64,000 nucleotides of DNA from CAUZJF01 sp965248605 (GTDB taxonomy: Bacteria; Chloroflexota; Dehalococcoidia; Lucifugimonadales; CAUZJF01): NCBI GenBank assembly GCA_965248605.1, contig CBDFJV010000007.1:2976001-3040000 (forward strand), given 5' to 3'. Position 1 is the stretch's first letter, and the number at the start of each line of letters is the position of its first letter. Both the position numbers and the translations under genes were made by a program. Under the pieces are notes generated by a model. The model was not told the origin of the DNA and did not search any database. It was given only the letters and a program-made list of their open reading frames with translations. Below are positions 17,112 to 26,135 of this stretch, piece by piece.

Positions 17112-18188
17112 ATGGCTAGGCAACCTGGACTCGTCCGAACGGGTTTCCCGTTCCTCAAGACGATCGGGAATTTTACGAAGACGAGCCTCCCGTACGACAT
17201 CGCGCTGGGGCAGGAAGGCCGAATATACGCGCTGTGCGGCGGCGGCTCCGGCCCCGTTACGATCACCAACATAGAAGACGAAGACCTCGGCGCGTTCGGC
17301 TCTCCCGACTACGGCTTCCGCTTTCCAAATGTGAAGCGCCCTTACGGCGCCGACGACTGGCCGGTGCGCGATGGGGCGCTCCTCAGGCCGTGCCAGATCA
17401 TCGTAGACAAGGACGAGCTGGTCTACATCTCCGACGAGGGCGCCGACCGCATATCGATCTTCAACCGGCATGGTGAGTTCATGGGGAAGTGGGGCGAACA
17501 CGGCTCGGAGCACGGCCATCTGCACCGTCCGGCCGGGATTGCATTCGATGCGGACGAGGATATATACGTCATCGATACCTTGAATCACCGCGTCCAGAAG
17601 TTCACGAAGGACGGGAGCTTCCTGGGTACTTGGGGGCGCTTTGGGACATCGGAGCGCGAGTTCAACATGCCGTGGGGCATCGCGATCGACGAGCTGGGCC
17701 AGATTTACGTCGCCGACTGGCGCAACGACCGAGTCCAGGTGTTCGACCTCAACATGGACTTCATCTTCGAGTTCGGCGCGTCGGGCAGCGGCAACGGCGA
17801 GTTCTGCCGGCCATCGGGCGTCGCCGTCGACAAGCATGGCGACATCTACGTAGCCGACACCCAGAACAACCGTGTGCAGCTCTTCGATGAGGACGGCGTC
17901 TACGTACAGCAGTTCACCGGGGACGCGAACCTTTCGGTTTCGTACCGCGAACCGATGATCAGACCCAGAAAGACCTACCGCCGGCGACCTGAGACCGGCG
18001 ACCTCGACCTCGTGAAGCTCCTGGGCCACCCACGATCCGTACGAGTCGACGATGACTTCAATCTGATCGTGGCCGACTACGAGAGCCACCGGATACAGGT
18101 GTACAAGAAAGAGGCCTTCCCCCTAGGCGAGGACCAGGTCGCTCCTCCTCGGAGATCACCGACTCTGAATCCGGCGTTCACCGGGTAA
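17112..18188 (+). CDS. NHL-repeat beta-propeller protein
   Basis: 358 residues with four to five NHL-type repeats (HRPAGIAFDADEDIYVIDTL, then MPWGIAIDELGQIYVADW, then RPSGVAVDKHGDIYVADT). These form a beta-propeller. No signal peptide, membrane segment or catalytic domain is visible. ATG 17112 follows AAGGAG by six bases. It is the first gene inside the IS1380-bracketed segment. Its partner or ligand is unknown; binding or lyase-like roles are both possible. Confidence 0.8.
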   Translation: MARQPGLVRTGFPFLKTIGNFTKTSLPYDIALGQEGRIYALCGGGSGPVTITNIEDEDLGAFGSPDYGFRFPNVKRPYGADDWPVRDGALLRPCQIIVDKDELVYISDEGADRISIFNRHGEFMGKWGEHGSEHGHLHRPAGIAFDADEDIYVIDTLNHRVQKFTKDGSFLGTWGRFGTSEREFNMPWGIAIDELGQIYVADWRNDRVQVFDLNMDFIFEFGASGSGNGEFCRPSGVAVDKHGDIYVADTQNNRVQLFDEDGVYVQQFTGDANLSVSYREPMIRPRKTYRRRPETGDLDLVKLLGHPRSVRVDDDFNLIVADYESHRIQVYKKEAFPLGEDQVAPPRRSPTLNPAFTG

Positions 18189-18433
18189 CCTGCCGGCCGC
18201 CGACTCTGCTCGCCGGCGTCCACAAGAGCTAACTGCCGGGGACCTTGCGAGGTCCCGGCGCAGTTCCGTCCGGACATCCGTCAGCCCCGCCTGTTCGAGT
18301 CGTCATACCCCCACGCCGCCCCCACTTACGACCTATCGAAAACTCGCGCCTGTTTCCCCCGAGCACACGGCACTGAATGCTCTCGATGTGTGATAACGTC
18401 TTGGCCCAAATGCTGCCAGGGGAGGCGATCGCT

Positions 18434-19651
18434 TTGAATAACGACTTCGAAAAGAGAGTAGCGTCGACGCTGCCCGATGAAACGTTGTTTCTCCACGCCT
18501 ACGCGGGTGCCGCGAGTATCAAGGAGGTGAAGGACGGTCGCCTTCTGAACATCGTTGGGAGGTTGGAGAAGCAGGTCTCCGAAGACGGCGGCGAGACCTG
18601 GACCGAATCGGCGCCGCTGACAGACGGTTCAGGAAACCAGATCGTGGGAAGCGCCGCTAACCTGGTTGTCCTGAAATCTGGCGCGCTGGGTCTTATCTAC
18701 GCGTTCACGCGGGAGGGAGACAAGGGCCGTCCTGCCTGGTTCATCCGCTCAGACGATGAAGGCGAGACCTGGTCCGATCCGGTGATGGTGAGCGAGCCCG
18801 GCATCATGGCGGCCATCTGGAACGACACCGCTATCGTGACCAGCTCAGGACGCATCGTCATTCCCGTTTACTGGTACGTCGGGAAGAGGGTAATCATCCC
18901 TCAAGGCGTGGGGGCATCGGTGGGCCTCCTTGGCGACGAGTTGGCCGGAGTGGGCGGCCACGGCTACGAGAACATCATCGACGTGAGCTGGGTCTACTAC
19001 TCGGACGATGAGGGGCGGACGTGGCAGAGGAACGAAGACGGCGAGATGATGGTGACGATTGACTACAGCGCCGGGGGCCACTTCTCGTGCGAGGAGTCCG
19101 TCATCGCCGAAGTGAGCCCGAATCACCTGCTCAACGTGCACAGGACCCAATTGGGCCGGCTCTATCAGAGCTGGTCCGACGACGACGGCTCGACATGGTC
19201 TCACCCCGAGCCCACGACGCTGGCCTCTTCGAGAGCGCCGGCCTGCCTGAGGCGCGTGCCCGGTACCGACGATCTCTTGATCCTGTGGAACCAGGTCTCG
19301 GGAGACGAGATCGAGCGCGGCAGACAAAGACACAGGCTCACCGCGGCCATAAGCCAGGACGGTGGCGCGACGTGGAAGTTCAGGAAGAACGTCGGAGCCC
19401 TCGACGGCGACGAGACCACCTATGTCGAGCCGCCGCCGATCAGGAGCTACCGAGCGGCGAACTACACGCCAAGGCTGCCGTACAACGATCGGGTGATGGA
19501 CTACCCGTCCATGTACATCGGGAAGGACAGGGTGATCATCAATACGAAGTTCAAGGAGAGGGGGCCGGATATCGACCTGCCGCCTCGCGGCAAGGGAGTA
19601 CGGACCACTATCACGCTGGGCTTACCCCTTCAATGGTTCTACGAAGGCTGA
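18434..19651 (+). CDS. Sialidase-like (Asp-box) protein A
   Basis: About 405 residues with five Asp-boxes (SEDGGETW, SDDEGETW, SDDEGRTW, SDDDGSTW, SQDGGATW) spaced as in a six-bladed sialidase propeller. A Glu in the FSCEESVIAEV region and arginines elsewhere could form a sialidase-type active site, but specificity is unclear. TTG 18434 is chosen for GGGGAGG about eight bases upstream; ATG 18377 and ATG 18410 lack a visible binding site. It is distantly related to the two proteins at 21721 and 24819. No signal peptide is seen. Confidence 0.75.
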   Translation: MNNDFEKRVASTLPDETLFLHAYAGAASIKEVKDGRLLNIVGRLEKQVSEDGGETWTESAPLTDGSGNQIVGSAANLVVLKSGALGLIYAFTREGDKGRPAWFIRSDDEGETWSDPVMVSEPGIMAAIWNDTAIVTSSGRIVIPVYWYVGKRVIIPQGVGASVGLLGDELAGVGGHGYENIIDVSWVYYSDDEGRTWQRNEDGEMMVTIDYSAGGHFSCEESVIAEVSPNHLLNVHRTQLGRLYQSWSDDDGSTWSHPEPTTLASSRAPACLRRVPGTDDLLILWNQVSGDEIERGRQRHRLTAAISQDGGATWKFRKNVGALDGDETTYVEPPPIRSYRAANYTPRLPYNDRVMDYPSMYIGKDRVIINTKFKERGPDIDLPPRGKGVRTTITLGLPLQWFYEG

Positions 19652-19683
19652 CCGAGTCCGAGCACATCGCACAACTCGGGCCC

Positions 19684-19708
19684 GTAGGGGCAGGCCCCCG
19701 CGCCTGCC
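19684..19708. repeat. GTAGGGGCAGGC palindromic repeat
   Basis: GGCAGGC and GCCTGCC arms (19689-19695 and 19702-19708) preceded by GTAGG. Member of the GTAGGGGC group of intergenic palindromes. Confidence 0.55.
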
Positions 19709-19762
19709 TTCTTAAATAGCTGGCCGGAATGAACCGGACCACGACGAGAAAGGACTGAGTCA

Positions 19763-21691
19763 ATGCTGCCCGATATGCCGACGATCACCGCGACCGAGGT
19801 AACCGCGCCGCCCACCTGGGCGTTGCTGCAGCGCAAGCTAATCGCTCTCATGGAGGAATCCGCCCCTATGATGAGCAGGAAGTACGCCGAGCGAAACGGT
19901 GCGTGGTACTGGTCCGACGACATGGACGACTACTATGAGCGCTCGTACAACTGGTGTCTCCTGTACGCGCTGGGCGGCGACGAAAGCCTTGTCGACCTGG
20001 CGTTGAAGCACTGGAATGCCACCACTCGACTGTTCGACGACAGGGACGGAAATCGGGCCAACAATCTCGACTATCACCACGGCACCACGCCGATGACGCT
20101 CAGGTACAGCATTCACAACGAGTACTTCGGTCTGGCCCATCCCGGCGACGCCGAATGGCACCACATGGGCGAGGGCAACATGGCGTTCTACGACTTCGGC
20201 GTCGCCGACCCTACGATCTACGAGAACGTCCGTCGTGCCAGGCGGTTCGCGGCCATGTACATCGGCGAGGACCCGGAGGCTCCGAACTGGGACCCCGTGC
20301 ACAAGATCATCCGGTCGCCGATGAACAGTAGCGAGGGCCCATGGCTCCAGGCGCCTCTTAACAGTGTCATGGACTACCTGCACGGTGGTAAGTCGTTGGA
20401 CAACCCCGCCTGGGAGCCGAAGGTGATGGGCTCGCGCTCTTCGATCTACCCGATCGTCAAGGACCTGGAGTTCGGCTGGTGGGACGATCCGGAGAAGGCG
20501 GACGAGATCGTGAAGCTGTTCAACCATGTCGTCTTGAACGGCGACCTCGTTGCCAACCTATCGGCCACCGGTCTCGTGACGAACGCCTATCTCTACACCG
20601 GCGACGAAAAGTACAAGCGGTGGGTGTTGGAGTACGTGGACGCCTGGATGTCCCGCATCGAGCAGAACAACGGCATTATCCCCGACAACGTTGGGCCGAC
20701 GGGCAAGGTTGGCGAGCACAGGGAAGGGGTGTGGTGGGGCGGTCTGACGGGCTGGGGCAGCAATTACGGCTACCAGCGCCTGTTTCATTCGGTCATGGTC
20801 GCCACGGAGTGCGCCGTGCTGCTAAGCGGCGACTTCAAGTACCTCGACCTGATGCGCTCCCAGATCAAGATGCTGCTCGACAACTCATTCACCCGCGAAG
20901 ACGGACACCTGCTGGTGCCGATCAGGATCACGCCCGACGGGTGGGACAGGAGCAGTGCAATTCCACTGCGTGTTTATGAGTCCGCCCACATCTACCACAT
21001 GTCGATGTCTCAGGAAGACTACGACCTCATCGACCGGCTGCGGGAGGGCGACAAAGAGCGGGACTGGAACGAGGTGACCTTCCACGGGGACCGAAGGGCC
21101 GACTGGCAAACGGAGTACAGCCGGTTCCAGTACTACGACGGCAAGAACCCCGACTGGCCGGAGAAGGCGCTCACTGCTCAGTACAACCAAGCGGTGAACG
21201 CTTACGAACTGTTGAAGGCAGATGACCGGGACGCAGCCCAATTGATCGCCGACAACGACGAGCCACCGAACCCGGTCTATACCAAGGTGTTGACCCAGAC
21301 GACGATGGGAGCTCCTCACTCCGTTTACCACGGCGGCCTGCTACGAGCGACGGTCCGGTACTTCGACGCCGACCGCATGCGGCCTGGGCTGCCACCTGAC
21401 GTTGGGGCCCTGGTGGACGAGTTACGGGCCGATGGCGTCGGTGTGCAGCTCGTAAACACGAGCCCCACCGAGACCCGGTCGGTGATTGTACAGTCCGGCG
21501 CATTCGGTGAGCACCAGTTCACCAATATGAGGTCTGGAAACGACGTAGTCCCGGTGAACGGCAAGTACTTCACGGTCCAGCTCCCGCCATCCACCTCAAT
21601 TCGGATCGACGCCGGCTTGAAGCGCTTTGTCAACGACCCCAGCTACGCGTTCCCGTGGCACGGGGACAAGATCCCGGTACCCTTCGACTAG
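19763..21691 (+). CDS. Large protein, possible alpha/alpha-barrel glycosidase
   Basis: 642 residues. No named family is certain. The sequence is rich in aromatic and acidic residues with helix-like repeats (GAWYWSDDMDDYYERSYNW, NLDYHHGTTPMTLRYSIHNE, VWWGGLTGWGSNYGYQRLFH). This suggests an alpha/alpha-toroid as in glycoside hydrolases and polysaccharide lyases. The C-terminal 100 residues look like a beta-sandwich (VQLVNTSPTETRSVIVQSGA). It sits between sialidase-like genes, so a role in glycan breakdown is likely. AAAGGA precedes the start; the stop is 30 bases before the next start. Confidence 0.6.
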   Translation: MLPDMPTITATEVTAPPTWALLQRKLIALMEESAPMMSRKYAERNGAWYWSDDMDDYYERSYNWCLLYALGGDESLVDLALKHWNATTRLFDDRDGNRANNLDYHHGTTPMTLRYSIHNEYFGLAHPGDAEWHHMGEGNMAFYDFGVADPTIYENVRRARRFAAMYIGEDPEAPNWDPVHKIIRSPMNSSEGPWLQAPLNSVMDYLHGGKSLDNPAWEPKVMGSRSSIYPIVKDLEFGWWDDPEKADEIVKLFNHVVLNGDLVANLSATGLVTNAYLYTGDEKYKRWVLEYVDAWMSRIEQNNGIIPDNVGPTGKVGEHREGVWWGGLTGWGSNYGYQRLFHSVMVATECAVLLSGDFKYLDLMRSQIKMLLDNSFTREDGHLLVPIRITPDGWDRSSAIPLRVYESAHIYHMSMSQEDYDLIDRLREGDKERDWNEVTFHGDRRADWQTEYSRFQYYDGKNPDWPEKALTAQYNQAVNAYELLKADDRDAAQLIADNDEPPNPVYTKVLTQTTMGAPHSVYHGGLLRATVRYFDADRMRPGLPPDVGALVDELRADGVGVQLVNTSPTETRSVIVQSGAFGEHQFTNMRSGNDVVPVNGKYFTVQLPPSTSIRIDAGLKRFVNDPSYAFPWHGDKIPVPFD

Positions 21692-21720
21692 GCGACACCA
21701 CACCCACTAAGGAGATCGAG

Positions 21721-23035
21721 ATGAGCAACGTTCCGATGACCCGGCCTGAAGAGGCCCTGGCGATACGCGAGACCAAGTACTTCCACGACTCGACCTTCGT
21801 CGAGCTCGACGACGGCCGTATCATGCACAGCGCGCGGCGGTTGTTTAGCTTCTCGAAGGACGGCGGACTGACCTGGTCCGATGACTCGCCTCGCCACGAC
21901 CGCAATGGCGACCCCGTCGGCGGTGACTCGTCTCTGGTGAGATTTGTCCGGCAAAGGCGTCGGCATGGGCGGAAGAAGGATCAATCGGGGCGGGAAGATC
22001 GGGTCCACCGCGAGCGTCATTTTCTGGCGCTCCGAGGACGGTGGGGAGACATGGGAACCGCCTGTACAGGTCAGCACTCCTGGGGTCGATACGCACGTCT
22101 ACCAGGACGTGCTGCTGCGGACGTCCTCGGGAAGGCTGATCTTCCCGGTGTACACGGGTCGTAAGGCGACGGGCGTCAACGTTAAGAAGGCGCCAGGGGT
22201 CGGCAAACTCGTGAACGGCCACTGGGTCGGGGTTGGCGCACACGATTTCGACCCCGGGTACTCGACCGTCTACGTGTGCTACTCCGATGATGATGGGCGC
22301 ACCTGGGAGCGGAACCAGGACGGAGACCTCTTCATTCTGTTGGACTGGAACGCCCTCTACAGCTACGTCAACGAGCCGTCGGTGACCGAGGTAGTTCCCG
22401 GCACCCTGCTGGTGATGATGCGCGTCGGCCTGGGCCGTCATTTCCAGGCGTGGTCCTACGACAACGGAGAATCGTGGACCCGGCCACAGCCCACGACACT
22501 TGCGTCCAGCACTACTCCATGCCAGATCAGGACTCTGCCTAACGGTCATCTGCTGATGGTCTGGAACCAGGAGAGCGAGTCGGAGATCAAGCAGGGCTAC
22601 GCCCGGACTCGTCTCTCGTCGGCCGTCAGCCGGAACGGTGGAAGCGTGTGGGAGTTTTTCCAGAACGTCGAGTCGATGCACGAGTCGACGCGGGTGGAGC
22701 CGGGGCCCATTCGGCCGACCCGCCCCGAGGAGCAGCACTTCGAGCCGGGGGTGGCCGCGCCTGAGAGGCCGACGGAGCACGTCGTTTCGGTCGGCGCTCA
22801 TGGAAGGTGGTCATACCCGTCGGCTCTCGTGCTCAAGGACCGAGTGATCATCGCTCACACATATTCGGTCTTGGAGGAGCATCCCACGGAGGCTCGACTG
22901 ATCTTGAGCAGCCGCAAAGACGAAAACTCGATCAACCAGAAGCAGAAGGTGCTCCCTCTGAGCTGGTTCTACGGAGGCAAGGAGCCAGCCGACAACCCGT
23001 TCTTGCCGCGCGCTCACGAGCCGGCCCAGCCTTAA
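21721..23035 (+). pseudogene. Sialidase-like protein B, frameshifted
   Basis: Close paralogue of the gene at 24819, sharing the start MSNVPMTRPEEALAI and the end EPADNPFLPRAHEPAQP. One extra T in the run at 21943-21945 shifts the frame after SSLVR. The remainder continues in another frame as LSGKGVGMGGRR to the stop at 23035. Asp-boxes SKDGGLTW, SEDGGETW and SDDDGRTW are visible. AAGGAG precedes the ATG. It may be a fresh pseudogene, an assembly error or, less likely, a slippage product. Confidence 0.8.
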
Positions 23036-23043
23036 CGGGCCTT

Positions 23044-23060
23044 GTAGGGGCGGACCTACG
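23044..23060. repeat. Left half of a GTAGGGGCGG palindrome split by IS1182
   Basis: GTAGGGGCGGACCTACG ends where the IS terminal repeat begins. The sequence resuming after the IS (24783 onward, TGTCTGCCCGCCC) reads like the other half of the same palindrome. Confidence 0.45.
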
Positions 23061-24781
23061 GAGCCTGTCTCAAAAGGTTTTCTGTGTCCTTGATTTGACT
23101 ACCGCTGTTGGTAGAGTATTGCCAGAACGAATCGAGGAGCGAGTGTGATGCCTCTGCGACCACTGAACAGAGAGCAGAGTTGGTTGTTCCCGCCGACTCT
23201 GGACGAGTTGTTGCCTGAGAACCATCCTGCCCGGTTTGTAGCGGCGTTGGTGGATGGGTTGGACCGAGCCAACTGGTCTGAGCTGGGGGTCGATATAGAC
23301 GGGGAGCCTTTGGGGTCCCCTGCCTACCACCCACGAGGGCTTCTGAGCGTGTGGGTGTATGGATTTACGACCGGAGTACGCTCCAGCCGTAAACTGGAGG
23401 CGGCGTGCCGAGACCAGATACCTTACCTGTGGCTCACCGGGTGGCAGCACCCGGACCACAACACCTTGTGGCGGTTCTATCGCGAGCACCGTGGGGCCAT
23501 GCGAGCATTGTTGAAGCGAACGGTGCGCACGGCGGTGACGATGGGACTGGTCGATTTGGCGGTACAGGCGGTGGATGGGACGAAGATCATGGCCAACGCG
23601 ACTAAGAATCGGACATATGATGCTGCCCAGTTGGAGCGATTGTTGAAGCGCACGGAGGCAGCGATTGCGGAGTTGGAAGCGCAGAACGAGGCTGGAGACG
23701 ATGCTCCTCCACCGCGGTTGCCGAAACAGCTGTCGCAGGCCCACAGACTGAGAGAAAAGGTGGTTGAGGCGATGGAGCGGGTTTCGAGAGAAGAGGGGTT
23801 GGAGCGGTTCAATTTGACCGACGAAGATGCCGAACTGGTCAAAAGTCGCCACGGGATCGTTGCGGGGTATAACGCGCAGGCGATGGTCTCGCCTCTTGAG
23901 CCAGACAAGGCCGGTGCAAGTGGGCTGCTGATCACAGCGGCCGAGGTGGTCAACGACCCTGATGATCATGCTCAGTTGATACCTATGCTGGAACAAGCCC
24001 AGGACAATACGGGAGAGCCGGTCGAGATGACACTGGGCGACGCTGGATATCATTCTGGGGCCAATCTGGCTGCTTGCGCTGAGCGAGAGCAACTCGTGGT
24101 AATGCCGGAGGCCCAACAGAGAGCACTCACGCAGCCTTACCACAAGGACCACTTCACGTATGACGATGCTGCAGACACCTATACTTGCCCCGAAGGCCAA
24201 CCACTCAGGTTTTCCGGTATCAAGCAGCGTACAGGCAGGCCGACAATGCGAGTGTACCGAGCGTCGGGAGCTACGTGCCGTGTTTGTCCGGCGTTCGGGG
24301 TATGCACCACAGACCGTCGTCAAGGTCGCGCGCTTGAGATAGGGCCTTATGAGCATGTGTTAGGTAGCCATCGGGACTGGATGGCCACTGATGAGGCCAA
24401 GGAACTGTACCGTAGGCGCAAAGAGTTGGCGGAACCTGCCTTCGGCATCATCAAGGAGCAACAACAAGCTCGCCGGTTCCTCTTGCGCGGACTGACCAAC
24501 GTTAGTGCTGAGTGGGTAATGCTGGCCACAGCCTTCAACATACGCACGCTGTGGAAAGTCTGGTCCGCCCGGCCGAGGGTATTTTCCGCATCCAAGCCAA
24601 TGCGTTTCTTCAGCGCTTGGTCTTCCCGTCAGCTGCGAATCTCTGTGGCTATCGCGGCGCATTGATTCCGATCCGGTACGGGTCACTCTATTGTTTACTT
24701 CCAAATCGACTCTCATCATGGACCTAGCTCTTTACAAGATGTGAAAACCTGGTAGGCGCAGACCTGTTCCGAGACAGGCTC
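23061..24781. mobile_element. IS1182-family insertion sequence
   Basis: About 1.7 kb bounded by 11-bp perfect terminal repeats GAGCCTGTCTC (23061-23071) and GAGACAGGCTC (24771-24781). Further inside, GGTTTTC and GAAAACC match imperfectly. It contains one plus-strand transposase. No clear target duplication is seen. It separates two paralogous sialidase genes and seems to have landed in a palindromic repeat. Confidence 0.85.
23148..24665 (+). CDS. IS1182-family transposase
   Basis: 505-residue DDE transposase. The N-terminal domain (LLPENHPARFVAALVDGLD) and YHPRGLLSVWVYGFTTGVRSS are hallmarks of the IS1182 family. Catalytic residues lie in VDLAVQAVDGTKIMAN and MTLGDAGYHSG; a zinc-like CRVCPAFGVC and FGIIKEQQQARRFLLRGL follow. 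ATG 23148 lies behind GAGGAG. The frame is intact and full length. Confidence 0.92.
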   Translation: MPLRPLNREQSWLFPPTLDELLPENHPARFVAALVDGLDRANWSELGVDIDGEPLGSPAYHPRGLLSVWVYGFTTGVRSSRKLEAACRDQIPYLWLTGWQHPDHNTLWRFYREHRGAMRALLKRTVRTAVTMGLVDLAVQAVDGTKIMANATKNRTYDAAQLERLLKRTEAAIAELEAQNEAGDDAPPPRLPKQLSQAHRLREKVVEAMERVSREEGLERFNLTDEDAELVKSRHGIVAGYNAQAMVSPLEPDKAGASGLLITAAEVVNDPDDHAQLIPMLEQAQDNTGEPVEMTLGDAGYHSGANLAACAEREQLVVMPEAQQRALTQPYHKDHFTYDDAADTYTCPEGQPLRFSGIKQRTGRPTMRVYRASGATCRVCPAFGVCTTDRRQGRALEIGPYEHVLGSHRDWMATDEAKELYRRRKELAEPAFGIIKEQQQARRFLLRGLTNVSAEWVMLATAFNIRTLWKVWSARPRVFSASKPMRFFSAWSSRQLRISVAIAAH

Positions 24782-24818
24782 TCTGTGTCTGCCCGCCCGC
24801 TGAGAAGAGGAGAAGACG

Positions 24819-26135
24819 ATGAGCAACGTGCCGATGACCCGCCCGGAAGAGGCACTGGCGATACACGACACGACGTACTTTCACGATTCGAGTTTCGTCG
24901 AGCTGGACGATGGCCGGCTCATGCACACCGCGCGAGGGTTGTTCAGCTACTCCGACGACGGCGGCGTGACGTGGTCCGAGGATTCTCGGCGAGTCGACCG
25001 AGACGGGGGAGCAGTCGGCGGGAACTCGTCCCTGGTGAAGCTTTCGAGCAAGGGGATTGGCCTCGGCGGAAGGCGCCTGAACCCGAGCGGAAAGCTCGGC
25101 GACACGTCCAAGATCATCTTCTGGCGTTCGGAAGACGAGGGTGAGACCTGGGAGCCGCCCGTCGACGTCAGCCCGCCGGGGGTCGACACGCACGCATACC
25201 AGGACGTGCTACTTCGAACGTCCTCAGGACGGCTGATCTATCCCGTGTATACCTACATGGGACAGAACAGGGGGCCGGACGACCGGAAACGTCCCGGTGT
25301 CGGCAAGCTGGTCAACGGCCAGTGGGTAGCAGTCGGAGCACACGATCATGACCCTGGGTTCACTACGGTCTACGTCTGCTATTCGGACGACGACGGGCGT
25401 ACCTGGGAGCGAAACCAGGACGGAGACCTGTTCATTCTGTTGGACTGGAACGCCAACTACAACTACGTGAATGAGCCGACTGTCACGGAGGTAGTGCCCG
25501 GCACGCTGCTAATGATGATGCGTGTCGGCCTGGGGCGCCACTTCCAGGCGTGGTCCTACGACAACGGCGAGTCGTGGACGCGTCCCCAGCCGACTGCCCT
25601 GGCCGCCAGCACAACGCCGTGCCAGATACTGACCCTGCCTAATGGTCATCTGTTAATGGTCTGGAACCAGGAGAGCGAGGCGGAGATCAAGCAGGGCTAC
25701 GCCCGGACTCGTCTCTCGTCGGCCGTTAGCCGGAACGGCGGGGGCGTGTGGGAGTTCTTCCAGAACGTCGAGTCGATGCACGAGACCACGCGGGTCGAGC
25801 CTGGTCCCATTAGGGTAGTCCGCCCCGCCGAGATGCATTTCGAGCAGGGAGTTCCCGCTCCCGAATGTGAGACCGAGCACATACGGTCGGTCGGCGCCCA
25901 TGGACGGTGGGCGTACCCCTCGGCCATAGCGCTCAAGGACCGGGTCATCATCGCTCATACGTACTCGGTGTATGAAGAGCATCCTATTGAGGCTCGACTG
26001 CTCCTGAGCAGCCGGAAGGACGAAGGCTCGATCAACCAGAAGCGGAAGGTGCTCCCGCTGAGCTGGTTCTACGGAGGTAAGGAGCCGGCTGACAACCCCT
26101 TCCTGCCACGCGCACACGAACCCGCTCAGCCTTAG
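24819..26135 (+). CDS. Sialidase-like (Asp-box) protein C
   Basis: 438 residues, intact. It is very similar along its length to the frameshifted gene at 21721 and was probably a tandem duplicate of it before the IS1182 insertion. Asp-boxes SDDGGVTW, SEDEGETW, SDDDGRTW and YDNGESW are visible. VNEPTVTEVVPGTLLMMMRVG carries a candidate catalytic Glu. GAGGAG lies upstream of the ATG. No signal peptide is seen. Its TAG stop is immediately followed by the terminal repeat of IS1380 copy 2, so the insertion left the protein whole. Confidence 0.8.
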   Translation: MSNVPMTRPEEALAIHDTTYFHDSSFVELDDGRLMHTARGLFSYSDDGGVTWSEDSRRVDRDGGAVGGNSSLVKLSSKGIGLGGRRLNPSGKLGDTSKIIFWRSEDEGETWEPPVDVSPPGVDTHAYQDVLLRTSSGRLIYPVYTYMGQNRGPDDRKRPGVGKLVNGQWVAVGAHDHDPGFTTVYVCYSDDDGRTWERNQDGDLFILLDWNANYNYVNEPTVTEVVPGTLLMMMRVGLGRHFQAWSYDNGESWTRPQPTALAASTTPCQILTLPNGHLLMVWNQESEAEIKQGYARTRLSSAVSRNGGGVWEFFQNVESMHETTRVEPGPIRVVRPAEMHFEQGVPAPECETEHIRSVGAHGRWAYPSAIALKDRVIIAHTYSVYEEHPIEARLLLSSRKDEGSINQKRKVLPLSWFYGGKEPADNPFLPRAHEPAQP

